A stretch of 64,000 bases of DNA from Polyangium sp. 15x6 (GTDB lineage Bacteria; Myxococcota_A; Polyangia; Polyangiales; Polyangiaceae). Shown here piece by piece: positions 23,709 through 35,000 of this stretch. Made by a program: the position numbers and the translations under genes. Numbering within the stretch: the first letter of the stretch is position 1; each line of letters opens with the position of its first letter. Below the pieces are notes generated by a model. It was not told where the DNA came from, made no database searches, and saw only the letters and a program-made list of their open reading frames with translations. The DNA lies in NCBI RefSeq assembly GCF_029960785.1, contig NZ_JASBQE010000054.1, forward strand, positions 1-64,000, read 5' to 3'.

Positions 23709-24048
23709 CTTCAAGCGCTCCTGTTTCAGGCGTAACGTCAAGCTATCAGAAGCCGCAGTCGGGATCGAGATGGTTAATTGATTTACCGGGGGCCATTGGC
23801 CTACATGCAGCGACACGCAGCCTGGTAAGAAAAGCGACCGCGCGTGTCCATGGCCCGAAGGTTGCGTGAGGTGGGCGCCGCCAACATCAGGGAGAGCGCT
23901 CACCCGGCGATGAAATGGTTCTTGCTGGGCGGGAAGCGAGTCTCCGCCGACATCGTGTTGCCCTTCAGGACCGTTGCCCTCGGCGCTGATTTCGCTCCCA
24001 GTGCCAGGCCCGGCCTAAAGGGCGCTGAAATTCGCACCCTTCATTCCC
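23709..24048. other. Intergenic, nothing recognised
   Basis: 340 bp between two minus-strand lipoprotein genes, the likely promoter area of the downstream one. An open frame on the plus strand (23,844-24,113) would give 89 residues without a signal, motif or ribosome site and is not credited. Confidence 0.5.
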
Positions 24049-24390
24049 TCAGCCCGCTGCTGCGGGCGCGCCTCGAATCGATGACACCGGCGACTGAAAC
24101 GTCGAGTCGCTGATCTCGGTGAGCGGCACGTCGTTCCCGAGCGGATCGCGAACCCAGAGGCGCTGGTCGCGCTCGAACACGTACCACCGGTGGGTCGTGT
24201 CGGTACCGTACGCGCCGATCAGTCCTAGCCAGCGCGTGGGCGGCGCGTCCGGCGCGTGTGGGAAGTGGACGAGCAGGTTGTTGCGTCGCGCGTCCAAGGC
24301 GCGCGGGCCCGGCGCGCGGCCCTGATCCGAGGCGCAGCCGAGCATGGCCACGGCCAGCAGCAGCAAGGAGATACCATGGTTGATGTTCAT
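24049..24390 (-). CDS. Small hypothetical lipoprotein
   Basis: 113 residues from ATG 24,390 (MNINHGI begins the signal; lipobox AMLGC at about residue 19). The mature part includes RWLGLIGAYG, HRWYVFERDQRLWVRDPLG and ends in a low-complexity tail. No known domain. The upstream ATG at 24,516 in the same frame lies in sequence close to the repeat and is rejected as the start. Confidence 0.6.
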   Translation of the reverse strand: MNINHGISLLLLAVAMLGCASDQGRAPGPRALDARRNNLLVHFPHAPDAPPTRWLGLIGAYGTDTTHRWYVFERDQRLWVRDPLGNDVPLTEISDSTFQSPVSSIRGAPAAAG

Positions 24391-24539
24391 AGGCTTGCGC
24401 CGGAAGCGTCCGCGCGGATGCACGTACATCTCGGGCTTCGAGCTCCCGATTTCGATATAAGACCATCCAATACGCACGGCTAGCCCCGCCCTCGACCCGA
24501 ACCAGGGCCTGAGCATTGGTCTTTTCTTTGGGCCGCCGC

Positions 24540-24845
24540 GCCGGGGCTCTGCCCCGGGCCCCGCGGGGGCTGTTCGCCCCTCGACCCGAACCAGCGCAAG
24601 CGCTGGACCCGGGATGGAAGAACTGCGCTCCGCGCAGTTCTTCCAACGGGCCGGTTGGACCGCATTGCCGGTCGAAAGATCTGCGCGGCTGTCTTGATGG
24701 GCAGGGTCGTAGCTGGTCTTGCCTCGGCCTGTTCGATGAACTGCGCATCGCGCAGTTCATCGACGCACGGTCCAGCGCTTGCGCAGGCCCCGGGTCCAGG
24801 GGCGGATAGCCCCGGTGGGGCCTGGGGCAACGCCCCAGCGTAGCG
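24540..24845. repeat. Composite palindromic repeat, inverted X and Y units
   Basis: X unit on the minus side (hairpin 24,616-24,644, loop TCC) and Y unit on the plus side (hairpin 24,734-24,762, loop ATC), separated by 89 bp that carry GTTGGACCGCATTGCC and TTGCCTCGGCCTG. Outer hairpins are all present on both sides. The element fills most of a divergent 586-bp intergenic region; the remaining 130 bp before 24,977 look like an ordinary promoter region with GGGAGGAGAG near 24,951. Confidence 0.93.
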
Positions 24846-24976
24846 GCGTCAACATGAGACCAAGGGGGGACCCGGGGTCGGAGTGGTGCAAAAGCCTCGG
24901 CCCAGGGCGAGCGGCAACCGACATCCGGTTTGTGCTCCGCTTTCAAAGAAGGGAGGAGAGATGGTAAGTCGATGGA

Positions 24977-25945
24977 ATGAAAGCCTGCCTCATCTACAAC
25001 GCCGCCGCCGGCAGCGCCGCCGATGACGTCTTCGACCGCGTGCACGCGATCCTCGCGCCCCGCTTCGAACTGAACGTCATGCGGACGGGCCCCGACCAGG
25101 ACCCGTCCGCGTGCGCGCAGGAGGCGCTCGACGCGGGCGCGGAGATGCTGATCGCAGCGGGGGGCGACGGGACGGTCTCGTCCGTGGCAGGGGTGCTCGC
25201 ACAGAGCGAGGTGCCGCTCGGGATTTTGCCGTGTGGTACGTCGAATTCGCTGGCCGCAGCCCTCGGCATCCCGGGGGACCCGATCGCCGCGTGCGACACG
25301 CTGCTCGCAGACCACCGCCGGGTCATCGATACCGCCCTCGTCGGCAATCGCTGCATGGTGCTACACGCCTCCGTCGGCCTCCACGCCGAGACGGTGGCCG
25401 ATACGGCGAGGGAGGACAAACATCGCTGGGGCGTGCTCGCCTATGTCGCGACGGCGGTGCGCAAGCTCAGCACGCTCGCGCCGTTCGAGGTGGAGCTCGA
25501 AACCGACGAGCAAATCGTCCGGTGCCGCGCCGTGGCCGTCACCGTGGCAAACATGGCGCCGCTTCGCACAGTGCTCGCGCAGGGCCCTTCAGCGCTCGTC
25601 GGCGACGACGGGATGCTCGACGTGACGGTCGTCGCGGCCACCACGCTCAACGCAGCCGTGGCCACAGGCATTCACCTTTTTCTCACAGCCGCGCGCGGCG
25701 AGCCCGCGACGCGCGACGAGGTCGGCTATTTCCCCTGTCGCCGCCTGCGCATCCTCGCCGACCCAGCGCAGCACGTGCTCATCGACGGCGAGGCGGCAGG
25801 CACAACCCCCGTCGCAATCGAATGCAGGCCAGCAAGTCTCGTGGTCCTCGCGCCGCCTTTCGTCGAGCCCGAAAAGATCGGCCCCGAAATCAAGCTCCCG
25901 ACGAGCCCGGAGGCGCAGGTCGAAATCGAAACGTCGGAGGCGTGA
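24977..25945 (+). CDS. Diacylglycerol/sphingosine kinase-like lipid kinase (YegS/BmrU type)
   Basis: 322 residues. The catalytic-domain signature GGDGTV lies at about 62-67, with LGILPCGTSNSLA following (about 80-92) as in the DAGK family, and a C-terminal beta-sandwich containing LIDGEAAGTTP. It should transfer phosphate from ATP to a lipid hydroxyl at the membrane face. The start NPAAG-like segment is NAAAGSA. The last 25 residues (EIKLPTSPEAQ...) are an extra hydrophilic tail. Single gene, flanked by palindromic repeats on both sides. Confidence 0.9.
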   Translation: MKACLIYNAAAGSAADDVFDRVHAILAPRFELNVMRTGPDQDPSACAQEALDAGAEMLIAAGGDGTVSSVAGVLAQSEVPLGILPCGTSNSLAAALGIPGDPIAACDTLLADHRRVIDTALVGNRCMVLHASVGLHAETVADTAREDKHRWGVLAYVATAVRKLSTLAPFEVELETDEQIVRCRAVAVTVANMAPLRTVLAQGPSALVGDDGMLDVTVVAATTLNAAVATGIHLFLTAARGEPATRDEVGYFPCRRLRILADPAQHVLIDGEAAGTTPVAIECRPASLVVLAPPFVEPEKIGPEIKLPTSPEAQVEIETSEA

Positions 25946-25955
25946 GTTCCTCGGG

Positions 25956-26095
25956 GGAGGCGCTTCGCTGGGGCGTTGCCCCAGGCCCCACCAGGGGCTA
26001 TCCGCCCCTGGACCCGGGGCCTGCGCAAGCGCTGGACCTTTGGTCGATGAACTGCGCGATGCGCAGTTCATCGAACAGGCCGAGGTAAGACCAGG
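25956..26095 (-). repeat. Dispersed palindromic repeat, single Y unit
   Basis: Hairpin 26,045-26,073 (CGATGAACTGCGC, loop GAT) with the three outer hairpins to its left (minus orientation) and a short piece of inner spacer (AACAGGCCGAGGTAAGACC) to its right. It starts 11 bp after the lipid-kinase stop in a convergent intergenic region and marks the left edge of the accessory block. Confidence 0.88.
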
Positions 26096-26194
26096 AGCGA
26101 TACTGCCAAGGAAGAGAGCCGCGACAAGTTCGGGGGCGTCGCGTGGCGGCTGGATCGCATGGACGCCGCACGCGTCCTCGTGAGCCGGCAACGG

Positions 26195-26704
26195 TTACTG
26201 CGGCGGCACGCGCGCCCAGAACGCATTGAACGCCAGGCTGTCGAAGAACGCAGACGCCGACGTCACGCGTCCGTCACGCATGTCGAGAAACCACGCGTAG
26301 GTGTTGACATACGGCTGGCCGTCGCGCGCGATGCCCTTGGCGTCGAAAAAGACGATGACGGTGGCGCCATCGGTGTAGATGCGGCGAATCTCCGGCTTCA
26401 GCGGCTCGCGCATGCGCGCGTTGAAAGGCCGGATGACTTCACGCAGGAACTCCTCGCGGCTCTTGTACGTCCTCGCGACGACCGAATTGCCTACGATCGT
26501 CCACGTCGCATCGTCGGTCAGGAGATCGAAGGGGCTGCCGGCGCCGTCTTTCCAGGCCTTGAAGCTGGCCTCGACGATCGCCTTGTTGCGTGATTCCGTG
26601 GTGCTCGTGGTATTCGTTTCGGCCATCGCGACATCTCCCGCCAGCATGGGCGCGGTCATGGTGAGGACCATGGGGACCAACATCAGGTTGCGCACGAGTC
26701 TCAC
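26195..26704 (-). CDS. Secreted NTF2/SnoaL-like protein
   Basis: 169 residues if started at GTG 26,704, which gives a complete signal peptide (basic RLVR, hydrophobic core, cleavage near AMAE); ATG 26,683 is the alternative. The mature part has NTF2-fold features: KAIVEASFKAWKDG helix, LLTDDATWTIVG, a central RIYTDGATVIVFFDAKG strand and the closing WFLDMRDGRV strand. Such proteins are small-molecule-binding or lyase-like. It ends an apparent three-gene unit with the SDR and GlcG/HbpS-like genes. Confidence 0.75.
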   Translation of the reverse strand: MRLVRNLMLVPMVLTMTAPMLAGDVAMAETNTTSTTESRNKAIVEASFKAWKDGAGSPFDLLTDDATWTIVGNSVVARTYKSREEFLREVIRPFNARMREPLKPEIRRIYTDGATVIVFFDAKGIARDGQPYVNTYAWFLDMRDGRVTSASAFFDSLAFNAFWARVPPQ

Positions 26705-26730
26705 TTCGATACCCGTCAAAGTGAGGTCCG

Positions 26731-27534
26731 TCAGATCTCGTTGTTCCAGGCGTCGAGCTGATGCTGCTTGAGCATGTCCTCGACGAACTGCGGCACGACA
26801 TTGCGGAACTTGCCCGTGTCGGAAGGCACGATCTCGATCATCCGCGCGATCATCTCGGCGGGATCGAGGCGGCCCTGCGGCGTGCCGAGCAGACTGTCGA
26901 ACGTCGCGCGCATCTCGGCCTTCTTCGTGAAATTGCGCGCGTCGTCCAGCCACCGGAACGGCGTGTCCGCCATCGTCTCGTTGTAGCCGGTGAGGTAGGC
27001 GCCGGGGTTGATCGTCTGGACCTTGATGCCGAACGGCCTGAGCTCCTGCTGCATCGCCTCGGCGATCGCCTCGAGCGCGTGTTTCGTCGACACGTAGATG
27101 CCATAGCCGGGCGGCGTGAAGAGCCCGCCCATCGAAGACGTGAACACGATCTTCCCCGGTTTCTTCCGCGCGATCCAATTCCGGATGAAGCCCTGCGTGA
27201 GGACGAGCGGCGCATGCACGTTCACCTCGAAGTTGCGCCGCACGAGATCGACGGGAATCTCGCTGACCGGTCCCGCTTCGCCCATGCCGGCGTTGTTGAA
27301 CAGCACGTCGATGTCCCAGGTGTGCGCATACGCCACGTCGTAGAGATCGAGCAGATCGAGCTTCTCGACGCGGAGATTCTTCAAGCCGAGCTCGTCGACC
27401 TTGCGTCGCAGCGCCGCCACCTGCGGCGAGATCTGCGCGGTCGCGATCACCTGATGACCGTTCTTCGCCATGCCGATGGCGGCGCCTTCGCCAAACCCGG
27501 AACCGGCGCCCGTGATCAAAATGGTTTTGGACAT
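26731..27534 (-). CDS. Short-chain dehydrogenase/reductase
   Basis: 267 residues. Rossmann NAD(P)-binding motif TGAGSGFG (about 8-15), NNAG (about 90), catalytic Ser in TSSMGG (about 139-144) and the YxxxK pair in YVSTKHA (about 152-158): a complete classical SDR. It likely reduces or oxidises a carbonyl/alcohol with NADP(H). It lies 26 bp upstream of the NTF2-like gene and 61 bp after the GlcG-like gene, so co-transcription is likely. Confidence 0.9.
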   Translation of the reverse strand: MSKTILITGAGSGFGEGAAIGMAKNGHQVIATAQISPQVAALRRKVDELGLKNLRVEKLDLLDLYDVAYAHTWDIDVLFNNAGMGEAGPVSEIPVDLVRRNFEVNVHAPLVLTQGFIRNWIARKKPGKIVFTSSMGGLFTPPGYGIYVSTKHALEAIAEAMQQELRPFGIKVQTINPGAYLTGYNETMADTPFRWLDDARNFTKKAEMRATFDSLLGTPQGRLDPAEMIARMIEIVPSDTGKFRNVVPQFVEDMLKQHQLDAWNNEI

Positions 27535-27595
27535 GCTTTTTTCCTTCCTTCGCCTGTAGCTCTCGTCTTCGTGTCGATTCGTCGAAAGATGATGC

Positions 27596-28012
27596 CTACG
27601 CGCGCTCCGGCTCGAAGTGGAACGCGGCCGCCGCGGCCTTTGCGATCTCGAGGTCCTGAGCCACCGCGCCGCCAGACACGCCGACGGCGCCGACCAGCTC
27701 GCCGCCGGCTTCGAGCGGGACGCCTCCGCCAAAAGGCGCCAGACCGCCATTGGTGAGCTCCAGGCCCGGCGCCGGAGCGCCTGGTTTGCAGTATTCCCAC
27801 ACCGCTTCACTAGGGGCCCTGAACAACGCGGACGTCCGCGCCTTCTTCAACGCGATATCGATGGACGCGAGCGGCGCGCCGTCCATGCGGGCGAACGCCT
27901 TCAGGTGCACGCCCGCGTCGAGGACCGCCACGACCACGGGGACGCCTATTTCCCACGCCTTCGTTTCCGCGGCGGCAATCACCGCGCGCGCTCGATCTGC
28001 TGTCAATGACAT
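27596..28012 (-). CDS. GlcG/HbpS-family heme-binding-type protein
   Basis: 138 residues from ATG 28,012. GlcG/HbpS (DUF336) pattern: AETKAWEIGVPVVVAVLDAG, LKAFARMDGA, SIDIALKKARTSALF, GGVPL, and VGAVGVSGG. Members bind heme or cobalamin-like ligands or have unassigned roles. It lies 92 bp downstream of a broken histidine-kinase gene, and heads the small SDR/NTF2 unit. Confidence 0.88.
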   Translation of the reverse strand: MSLTADRARAVIAAAETKAWEIGVPVVVAVLDAGVHLKAFARMDGAPLASIDIALKKARTSALFRAPSEAVWEYCKPGAPAPGLELTNGGLAPFGGGVPLEAGGELVGAVGVSGGAVAQDLEIAKAAAAAFHFEPERA

Positions 28013-28104
28013 CGTGTGTTCTCCCTCGTGCCGACACCCGCGAGGATAAGGCGCCGCCGGATCGCTGGGCACCTCAATCGCTGCAGGCGCGGACCTGTGT
28101 TTTT

Positions 28105-31100
28105 CTACAGGTGGGAGGGAGGAGACAGGTGGGTGGGAGGAGCTGCGCGCCGGAACACGCTGCGGCCAGGCACGGCGAGCGTGATGCGCGTTCCCGCGGA
28201 AGAACTGTCGATGGTGAGCGCGCCGCCGATGTTCGCCGCACGCTCGCGCATGCCCGGCAGCCCGAACCGTCCGCGCTTGCCGGATCCCGCGACCGCCGGA
28301 TCGATGCCGGTGCCGTCGTCCGTGATGCGCAGGGTGAAATCGTGCCCGTACGAAAGCTCGACCTCGAGCCGCGTCGCCCCTGAATGCGTGTAGGCGTTGC
28401 GCATCGCCTCGTAACCGATGCGATAAATCTCGTCGCGAACGATCGGATGCAATTCGCGCGGTTCCCCATGGACCACGACCGACACGGTCATCGCCGGCGG
28501 CTTCGCCGGATCGTCGTCGGCCGTCCTGAATGACTCGGCGAGATCATTGCCTTCCACCGTCGAGGTGCGCAGCGAGTTGAGCGCCGCCCGCCCTTCGACG
28601 ACGGCGCGGCCGAGCCACGCCGACAATCGCTCGATCGCGCGGCGCAATCGCTCCGCGTCGGCCGTGTCCTCCAGCGCATCGTCCGCGACCATCTTGCTGC
28701 CCTGCACGGTCTGCAGCAGCGTGTCGTGCAGCTCGCGCGCGAGGCGGGTGCGTTCGGCGAGCCGCTCGTCGAATCGGGCACTGAGCGCCGCCGACACCTG
28801 GCGCACACGCATCCGATAGAGGGCGACGACCGATAGTACGAGCCCCATCGCCACGAGCGCCTGGAACCATATCGTCTGATACCACGCAGGCGCCACGATG
28901 AATGCGAGCGTTGCGCCGGTCTCGTTCCACACGCCGTCGTTGTTGCAAGCCAGGACGCGGAACGCGTAGCGCCCCGGCGAGAGGTCGGTGTAGAAGGCCG
29001 TGCGCCGCGTGCTCGCGTCGTGCCAATCCGTCTCCCAGCCTTCGAGCCGATAACGGAAGCGGACGCGCTCCGGGATGGTCAAACTGAGCGCCGTATAGTC
29101 GATGCGCAGCGTTCGCGTGAGCGGCGGCAACGACACGTCGCCGCGCGGCGCATAGGCTCTGTCGTCCGCGTTCACGGCGCGGATGACCACGGGCGGCGGC
29201 ATCGTGTTCCGGACGATTCGACGCGGATCCACGTGGGCAAGGCCGGCGGTCGTGACAACCCACACGCCCCCCGTGGCCATCAGCTGCCGCAGTCGAGGCG
29301 CGGCGGTCGACGCGCAGCGCCTCCGGCAAATCGCTCACCAGGTCGAACAGCTCGTAGCGCACGCGGTGCGTGGGATCGGCAAGGAGCCGGTGGACCTCGG
29401 CGTCTGGAATGTGCACGATGCCGCTCGCGGCGCCCAACCAGAGGCCATCCCGCGTGGTGACGATATCGGCGATCGCGCCGAGGTCGGTCTCGGGAGACGT
29501 CCGCGCCGCGTGGAAGCGGTCGGCGCGCAGGAACGCAAGTCCGTTCTCGCCTCCCACCCACACGTCGCGATCGTGGCTCGCAATCGAGAGGATCGGCCCG
29601 ACGTCCAGGGCCATCGGCCTTCTTGAACACGCGCGCCTTCCCTTGATCGACCATCGCCAGTTCGTCGCGATAGGCCAGCCACACGCGATCGGCAGCGTCC
29701 GCGTGGACTTTGGAAGCGGTCCAGTCGAGGCGATCCGGTTCGGGCAGGACCGGGACGAACGTCCATTGGTCATCCTTTCGATAGAACTGGCCAATGCCGT
29801 TGACCGATGCCCACAGCCGGCCGGCGCGATCTTTGGCGGCCGCCATGACGCTGAAGGTGTATCCGCGTTTGACGACCTCGTCGGGCGGCGGCACGGGCAC
29901 GAAGCGTCCGTCGAGCCAATGCAGGAACGTCCCGTCCTTGTAGATCCAAATGGACCCGTCATGGTCGGATAGTCCACCGAGCAGGGATGGAGGGGCGTTG
30001 CGAATGGCAGTGCCGTCGCTGGCCCGCGTGATCGAAGGAGCAAGCCAGGAGACGACCCAGACTTCGCCGTTGCTGTCGGTGACGAGCGCGGCGCCGTCCT
30101 CGATCCGTGGCTCGGCCTTCCATGAGAGGTTGCGCCGGCGGAATCGATCGAGGCCGGCCTCGGTCGCCACTCACACGTTCTGTTCGCGATCCACGAGCAC
30201 GTCGTAGGCGACTCGTGCGGACAATCCCTGTTCGATCGTGAACCGCTCGGGCGCGGATGGAACTGGGTTCGAGGCGAGCTCCGCCGCCGGACCGTCGACA
30301 CGAAGCCGCGTGAGGCCATGCCCCGCGAACCACAGTCCGCCGTCGTGATCCCGGGCCATCGCGCTGGTGATGACATCCCCGAACACGTCCGACTCCGCCG
30401 AGCCGTCGGTCCCACGCCGTACGCGATGCACCGTCTTCCCCCCGTCGGTGACGAATACCGTGTCGCCGATTTGGGCGAGCGCGCGGGCCTCGAGATTCAC
30501 ACCCGGGTCGTGGAACTTCCGTGTTCCCTTGGGCAGGAACAGGAGCTTGTTTGGGCTCGCGCCCCCTACCCACAGCGTCCCATCCCTCTGCACGAGCAGC
30601 TTCCACGCAGATAGGCAGGGATAATTCCAGTCCTTCCGCACCGAATGCCAACGGCCGGATTCGAGCCGCGCGAGGCCGCCCGTCGCGGCGACCCACATCG
30701 TGCCGTCTTGATCCTGCGCGAAGTCTCGAATGTTTCCGACGGGCAGGCCATGCTCGACGGAGTAATTGGTGAGCCGCCCGTCCGCGGCGATGAAGCTGGC
30801 ACCTCCGCGCGTGTAGCCGACCCAGAGCCCACCGTCGCGCGTGGCGAGCAGCGCATTCACCGAGGCGGCCGGAAGCGCACCGGCTTCGGGCTGGTAGCGC
30901 TCGAACGCGACGCCGTCGAAGCGATACAGGCCGTTGCTCGTGCCGATCCACAAATAGCCGTCCGCGGTCTGGGCGAGGCTGTCCGGTTTGCCGGTGAGGC
31001 CATCCTTCCCGGTCCACGCCGTGTGGTGCATCTCGTCGAGGCGCTGATAGAGGTCGAGCGCTGGCGCCGGCTGCGACGCCGACGCGGGAGACCCGAACAA

Positions 31101-31163
31101 CACGAGCCACGAGACGATCGCCCCCGCTCGCAGCACGCGGTCACGACAGCGGAAGGAGCCCAC
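28105..31163 (-). pseudogene. Decayed two-component sensor with beta-propeller, Y_Y_Y and HisKA_3 domains
   Basis: The intact ancestor would run from GTG 31,163 to 28,105 (about 1,020 residues): signal peptide, two-component-regulator propeller blades (DGYLWIGTSNGLYRFDG), a Y_Y_Y domain (FRYRLEGWETDW), one membrane helix, HisKA_3 (RLARELHDTLLQ) and HATPase (DDGTGID, GLPGMRERA). Three lesions are visible: VDREQNV-stop where blades normally have a Trp (TGA at 30,173-30,171), a one-base gain near 29,612, and an extra base in a C6 run at 29,267-29,272. Each restores homology when corrected. The regulator gene upstream also has a frameshift. Confidence 0.8.
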
Positions 31164-31165
31164 GA

Positions 31166-31806
31166 TTACACGGGAAGCAAACCGCGACGGATCGCAATCG
31201 CGACGGCGTGGGTTCGATCGTTGGCGCCGAGTTTTTCCACGAGGTTTTTGATGTGGAAGTTCACGGTCGTTTCCGAGATCGACAGCCGATCGGCGATCTG
31301 TTTGTTGCGGTAGCCCTCGCGAATCAGGGCGAGCACTTCGAGCTCGCGCGGCGTGGGATCGTCCTGGCCCAGGTGCTCGGCCAGGCGCACCGCGACGTCG
31401 GGCGGCACGTGTCTCGCTCCACCGTGGACCGCGCGCACCGCGGCCAGCAGCTCGTGTCGCGGCGCGCTTTTCAGGAGGTATCCGGCCGCCCCGGATCGCA
31501 GGGCGCGGCGAATGTCTCCGTCGCTGTCGGAGGTGCTCAGCACGAGGATGCGGGCGCGCGGGAATTCGCCGCGGATGGCGACGAGCGCATCGATGCCGTC
31601 TCGCCGGGGAGGCGGACGTCCATCAGCGTGACGTCGGGCCGGTGCCGCCGGAACGCGTCGAGCGCTTCTTCGGCGGTCGAGGCTTGCGCGACGAGCCGCA
31701 TGTCGCGCTGCGATCCGATGATCGTGCTCAGGCCTTCACGAAATACCGGGTGATCCTCGACGCTGAGAATCGAGATGCACTTCGGATCACCATGCGGTCC
31801 GTCCAT
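31166..31806 (-). pseudogene. NarL/LuxR-family response regulator with a frameshift
   Basis: ATG 31,806 gives a receiver start (SILSVEDHPVFREGL; phospho-site LMDVRLPGET) that leaves frame after GET near 31,598. The continuation GIDALVAIRGEF, LVLSTSD, GYLLKSA and the LuxR-type HTH (PTPRELEVLALI.EGYRNKQIA..L.ISETTVNFH) is in another frame. One missing G explains it. The stop lies 2 bp before the kinase GTG start, so the two genes formed a tight regulator-sensor operon before decay. Confidence 0.8.
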
Positions 31807-32098
31807 CCTGCTCCAACTTCGCTGTACCCGGGGGGAGGGGCGCAATTATGGATCATCGATCCGCCGGCTGATAAGGCAAATAACCTGCCCATTTCACCCT
31901 CGCGCAGGAGCCTTCGCCCCGCCACCCGCCGCCGCGGCCGTATCCCCGGCTACGGCATGACGCCATCATACGTCGGCCTCGCGCGGAAAGTCGAGAGCGC
32001 CATCGAATTCTCTTGCACTGCGAGTACACGTATGCATTGGCGCCGGTAAAGGACAACACGGATGCTGGCGCCCACCCTCCAAGGCGGAGACCAGCCGA

Positions 32099-35000
32099 TC
32101 ACTCGGTCGGTTGAATGGCCGGCGCAGCCTCCGGGCGGCGGCCAGCGGCTTCGGGCGAGAGCCGCTTCACCACGCTTCTCACGACGACGTAGAACGCGGG
32201 GACGAGCACGAGTGCAAGCACCGTCGCGCTGATCATCCCGCCGAGGACGCCGGTACCGAGTGCGCGCTGCGTTTCCGCGCTGGCGCCACTTGCGATCGCG
32301 AGGGGGACGACGCCGAGTGTGAATGCAAGTGACGTCATGAGGATCGGACGCAAGCGCAATCGTGCTGCCTCGATGGCCGCGCTCGCCGTCCCGCGCCCTT
32401 CCTCTTCGAGCTGCTTGGCGAACTCCACGATGAGGATGGCGTTCTTCGCGGAAAGCCCGATGAGCGTGATCAGGCCGACCTTGAAGAAGACATCGTTCGG
32501 CATGCCGCGCAGCTTCACCGCCAAGAGCGCGCCCAGCAAACCGAGGGGAACCACGAGCATGACGGACACGGGGATCGACCAGCTCTCGTAAAGCGCGGCG
32601 AGCACGAGGAACACCACGAGCAGGGAGAGCGCGAGGAGCGCGGGCGCTTCGTTACCCGAGAGACGCTCCTGATACGAGAGCCCCGTCCATTCGACGCCGT
32701 AGCCCGGGGGGAGCTGCGAAACGAGACGCTCCATCTCGGCCATCGCTTCTCCGCTGCTGAAGCCGCTCGCTGCGGTGCCGGAGAGACGCATGGCGGGATA
32801 CCCATTGTAGCGAACGAGCTGGAGCGGGCTCCGCTCCCACCGAGGTGTGGCCACGGCGGAGAGCGGGACCATGCGACCTTCTTGGTTGCGCACCGGCAGC
32901 GCGAACACGTCGTCGAGCTGCATCCGCACCGCGGGCTCCGCTTGGAGGATCACCTGCTGCAGGCGCCCCGCGTTGGGAAAGTCATTGACGTACATCGAGC
33001 CGAGCGCCGCCGAGAGCGTCGCGTTGATCGACGCGAACGACACGCCGAACGCCTCTGCGCTCTGACGATCAATCTCCACGCGCACCGACGCACCATCGGG
33101 CAAACCCTCCGGATAGACCCCCTGCACCACGTGGCTCTTCGCGGCAGCGGCGAGGAGCTGATTTCGTGCTGCGAGCAGACGAGCTTGCCCCTGGTTGCGT
33201 CGATCGACGAGGCGCATCGCGAACCCGGAGCTCGTGCCGAGAGAATCGATGGAGGGTGGGAGGACGTTGAACATCATTCCGTCGCGGAGGCCCGCGAAAC
33301 GCTCATTCGCGGCTTGCACCTCTCCCTGGGCCGTTGCGCCTTGGCGCGCGTCCCAGTCTTTGAGGATCGTGAACATGAGCGCTGCGTTCGGGCCCGAGCC
33401 GGAGAAGCCAAAGCCTTGGATGGCCACCACCGCACGCACGCCAGGTCGCTCGCGCACATAGGCTTCGTACGAGCGGATCACCTGATCGGTACGTTCGGCC
33501 GTCGCATCCGAAGGCAGCGCGACGCTCGAGATCCAGTAGCCCTGATCCTCTTGGGGCAGGAACGAGCCAGGCAACGCGCGGAAGAGCCATGCCGCGCCGG
33601 CGGCGATGGCGACGAGCGAGACGAGCGCGGTCCAGCTCCGCTTCACCACACGCCCGACGCCCCGGCCGTACCGTTCGGTGAGCCACGCGAAGCCGCGATT
33701 GAAAGGCCCGAACACGCCGCGGTTTGCATCGTGGTGCGCGGACACCGGCTTCAAGACGGTCGCGCAGAGGGCGGGCGTCAGCGAGAGCGCGAGGAACGCC
33801 GAGAGCAGGATCGACACCGCCATCGAGAGGCTGAACTGTCGGTAGATCGTCCCGACCGAGCCCGACGCGAACGCCATCGGAATGAACACGGCCGACAGCA
33901 CCAGCGTGATTCCGATGACCGCGCCGGTGATCTCCTTCATCGCCTTCTTCGTCGCCTCCTTTGGCGAGAGGCGCTCGGTCGCCATGATGCGCTCGACGTT
34001 CTCGACCACGACGATCGCATCGTCGACGATGATGCCGATCGCGAGCACCATCCCGAACATCGTCAGGACGTTGATCGAATACCCCGTCGCATACATGACG
34101 GCGAACGTGCCGAGCAGAGCGATCGGCGCGACGATGGCGGGCACCAGCGTGTAGCGGAGGTTCTGCAGGAAGACGAACATCACCACGAACACGAGCGCCA
34201 TGGCCTCGAAGAAGGTCTTGAAGACCTTCTCGATCGAAATGCGAACGAAAGGCGCCGTGTCGTACGGAATGCCGACCTCGATCCCGTCCGGAAAACCCTC
34301 GGCGAGCTCGGCGACGCGCGCGCGAATGAGCGCGGCCGTCTCCACCGCGTTCGCCCCGGGCGAGAGCATCACGCCCGCGCCGGCCGAGGGGGAGCCGTCC
34401 GTTCGCGTCGAGGTGCGGTAGCTCTGCGCGCCGAGCTCGATGCGGGCCACGTCCGATAAAAGGACGCGTGAACCGTCCGGTCGTGCGCGCAGCACGATGG
34501 CGCCGAACTCCTCGGGCGTCTCGAGCTCGCCCCGCACGACGAGGGGAATCGTCACGCGTTGTCCCGGGACCGTCGGCGCGTCGCCCACCCGGCCCGGCGA
34601 AACCTGCGCGTTTTGCGCGCGGATCGCATTCGCCACGTCCTCGACCGACACCTCGAGCGCCGTGAGCTGCGCGGGGTCGAGCCACACGCGCAAGGCGCGC
34701 GGGGCGGCGAAGACCTGCACGCTGCCCACGCCGCGGACGCGCTTCAGCTCTTCGACGAGGCCCCGCGAGAGGAAGTCGCCGAGCGTCTGTTCGTCGTAGC
34801 GGCCATCGGGCGAGCGCAGATCGACGATGCAGAGAAAGTTCGAGGTCGAGGACTCGACGGCGAGGCCGATCTGCCGGACCATCTGCGGCAGTCGAGGCTC
34901 CACGGTGCGCAGACGATTCTGGACCGCGACCTGGGCCAGCTCGGGATCGGTCCCCGGCTCGAACGTGACCGTGATCTGCGCGACGCCCGAGGTGTCCGAG

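Noticed and set aside
23844-24113. 89-residue plus-strand ORF
   Set aside because: No motif, signal or ribosome site, and it overlaps a convincing lipoprotein gene on the other strand.
29267-29272. Phase variation by slippage in a C6 tract of the sensor kinase
   Set aside because: A nonsense codon and another frameshift in the same gene make a reversible switch pointless; decay is simpler.
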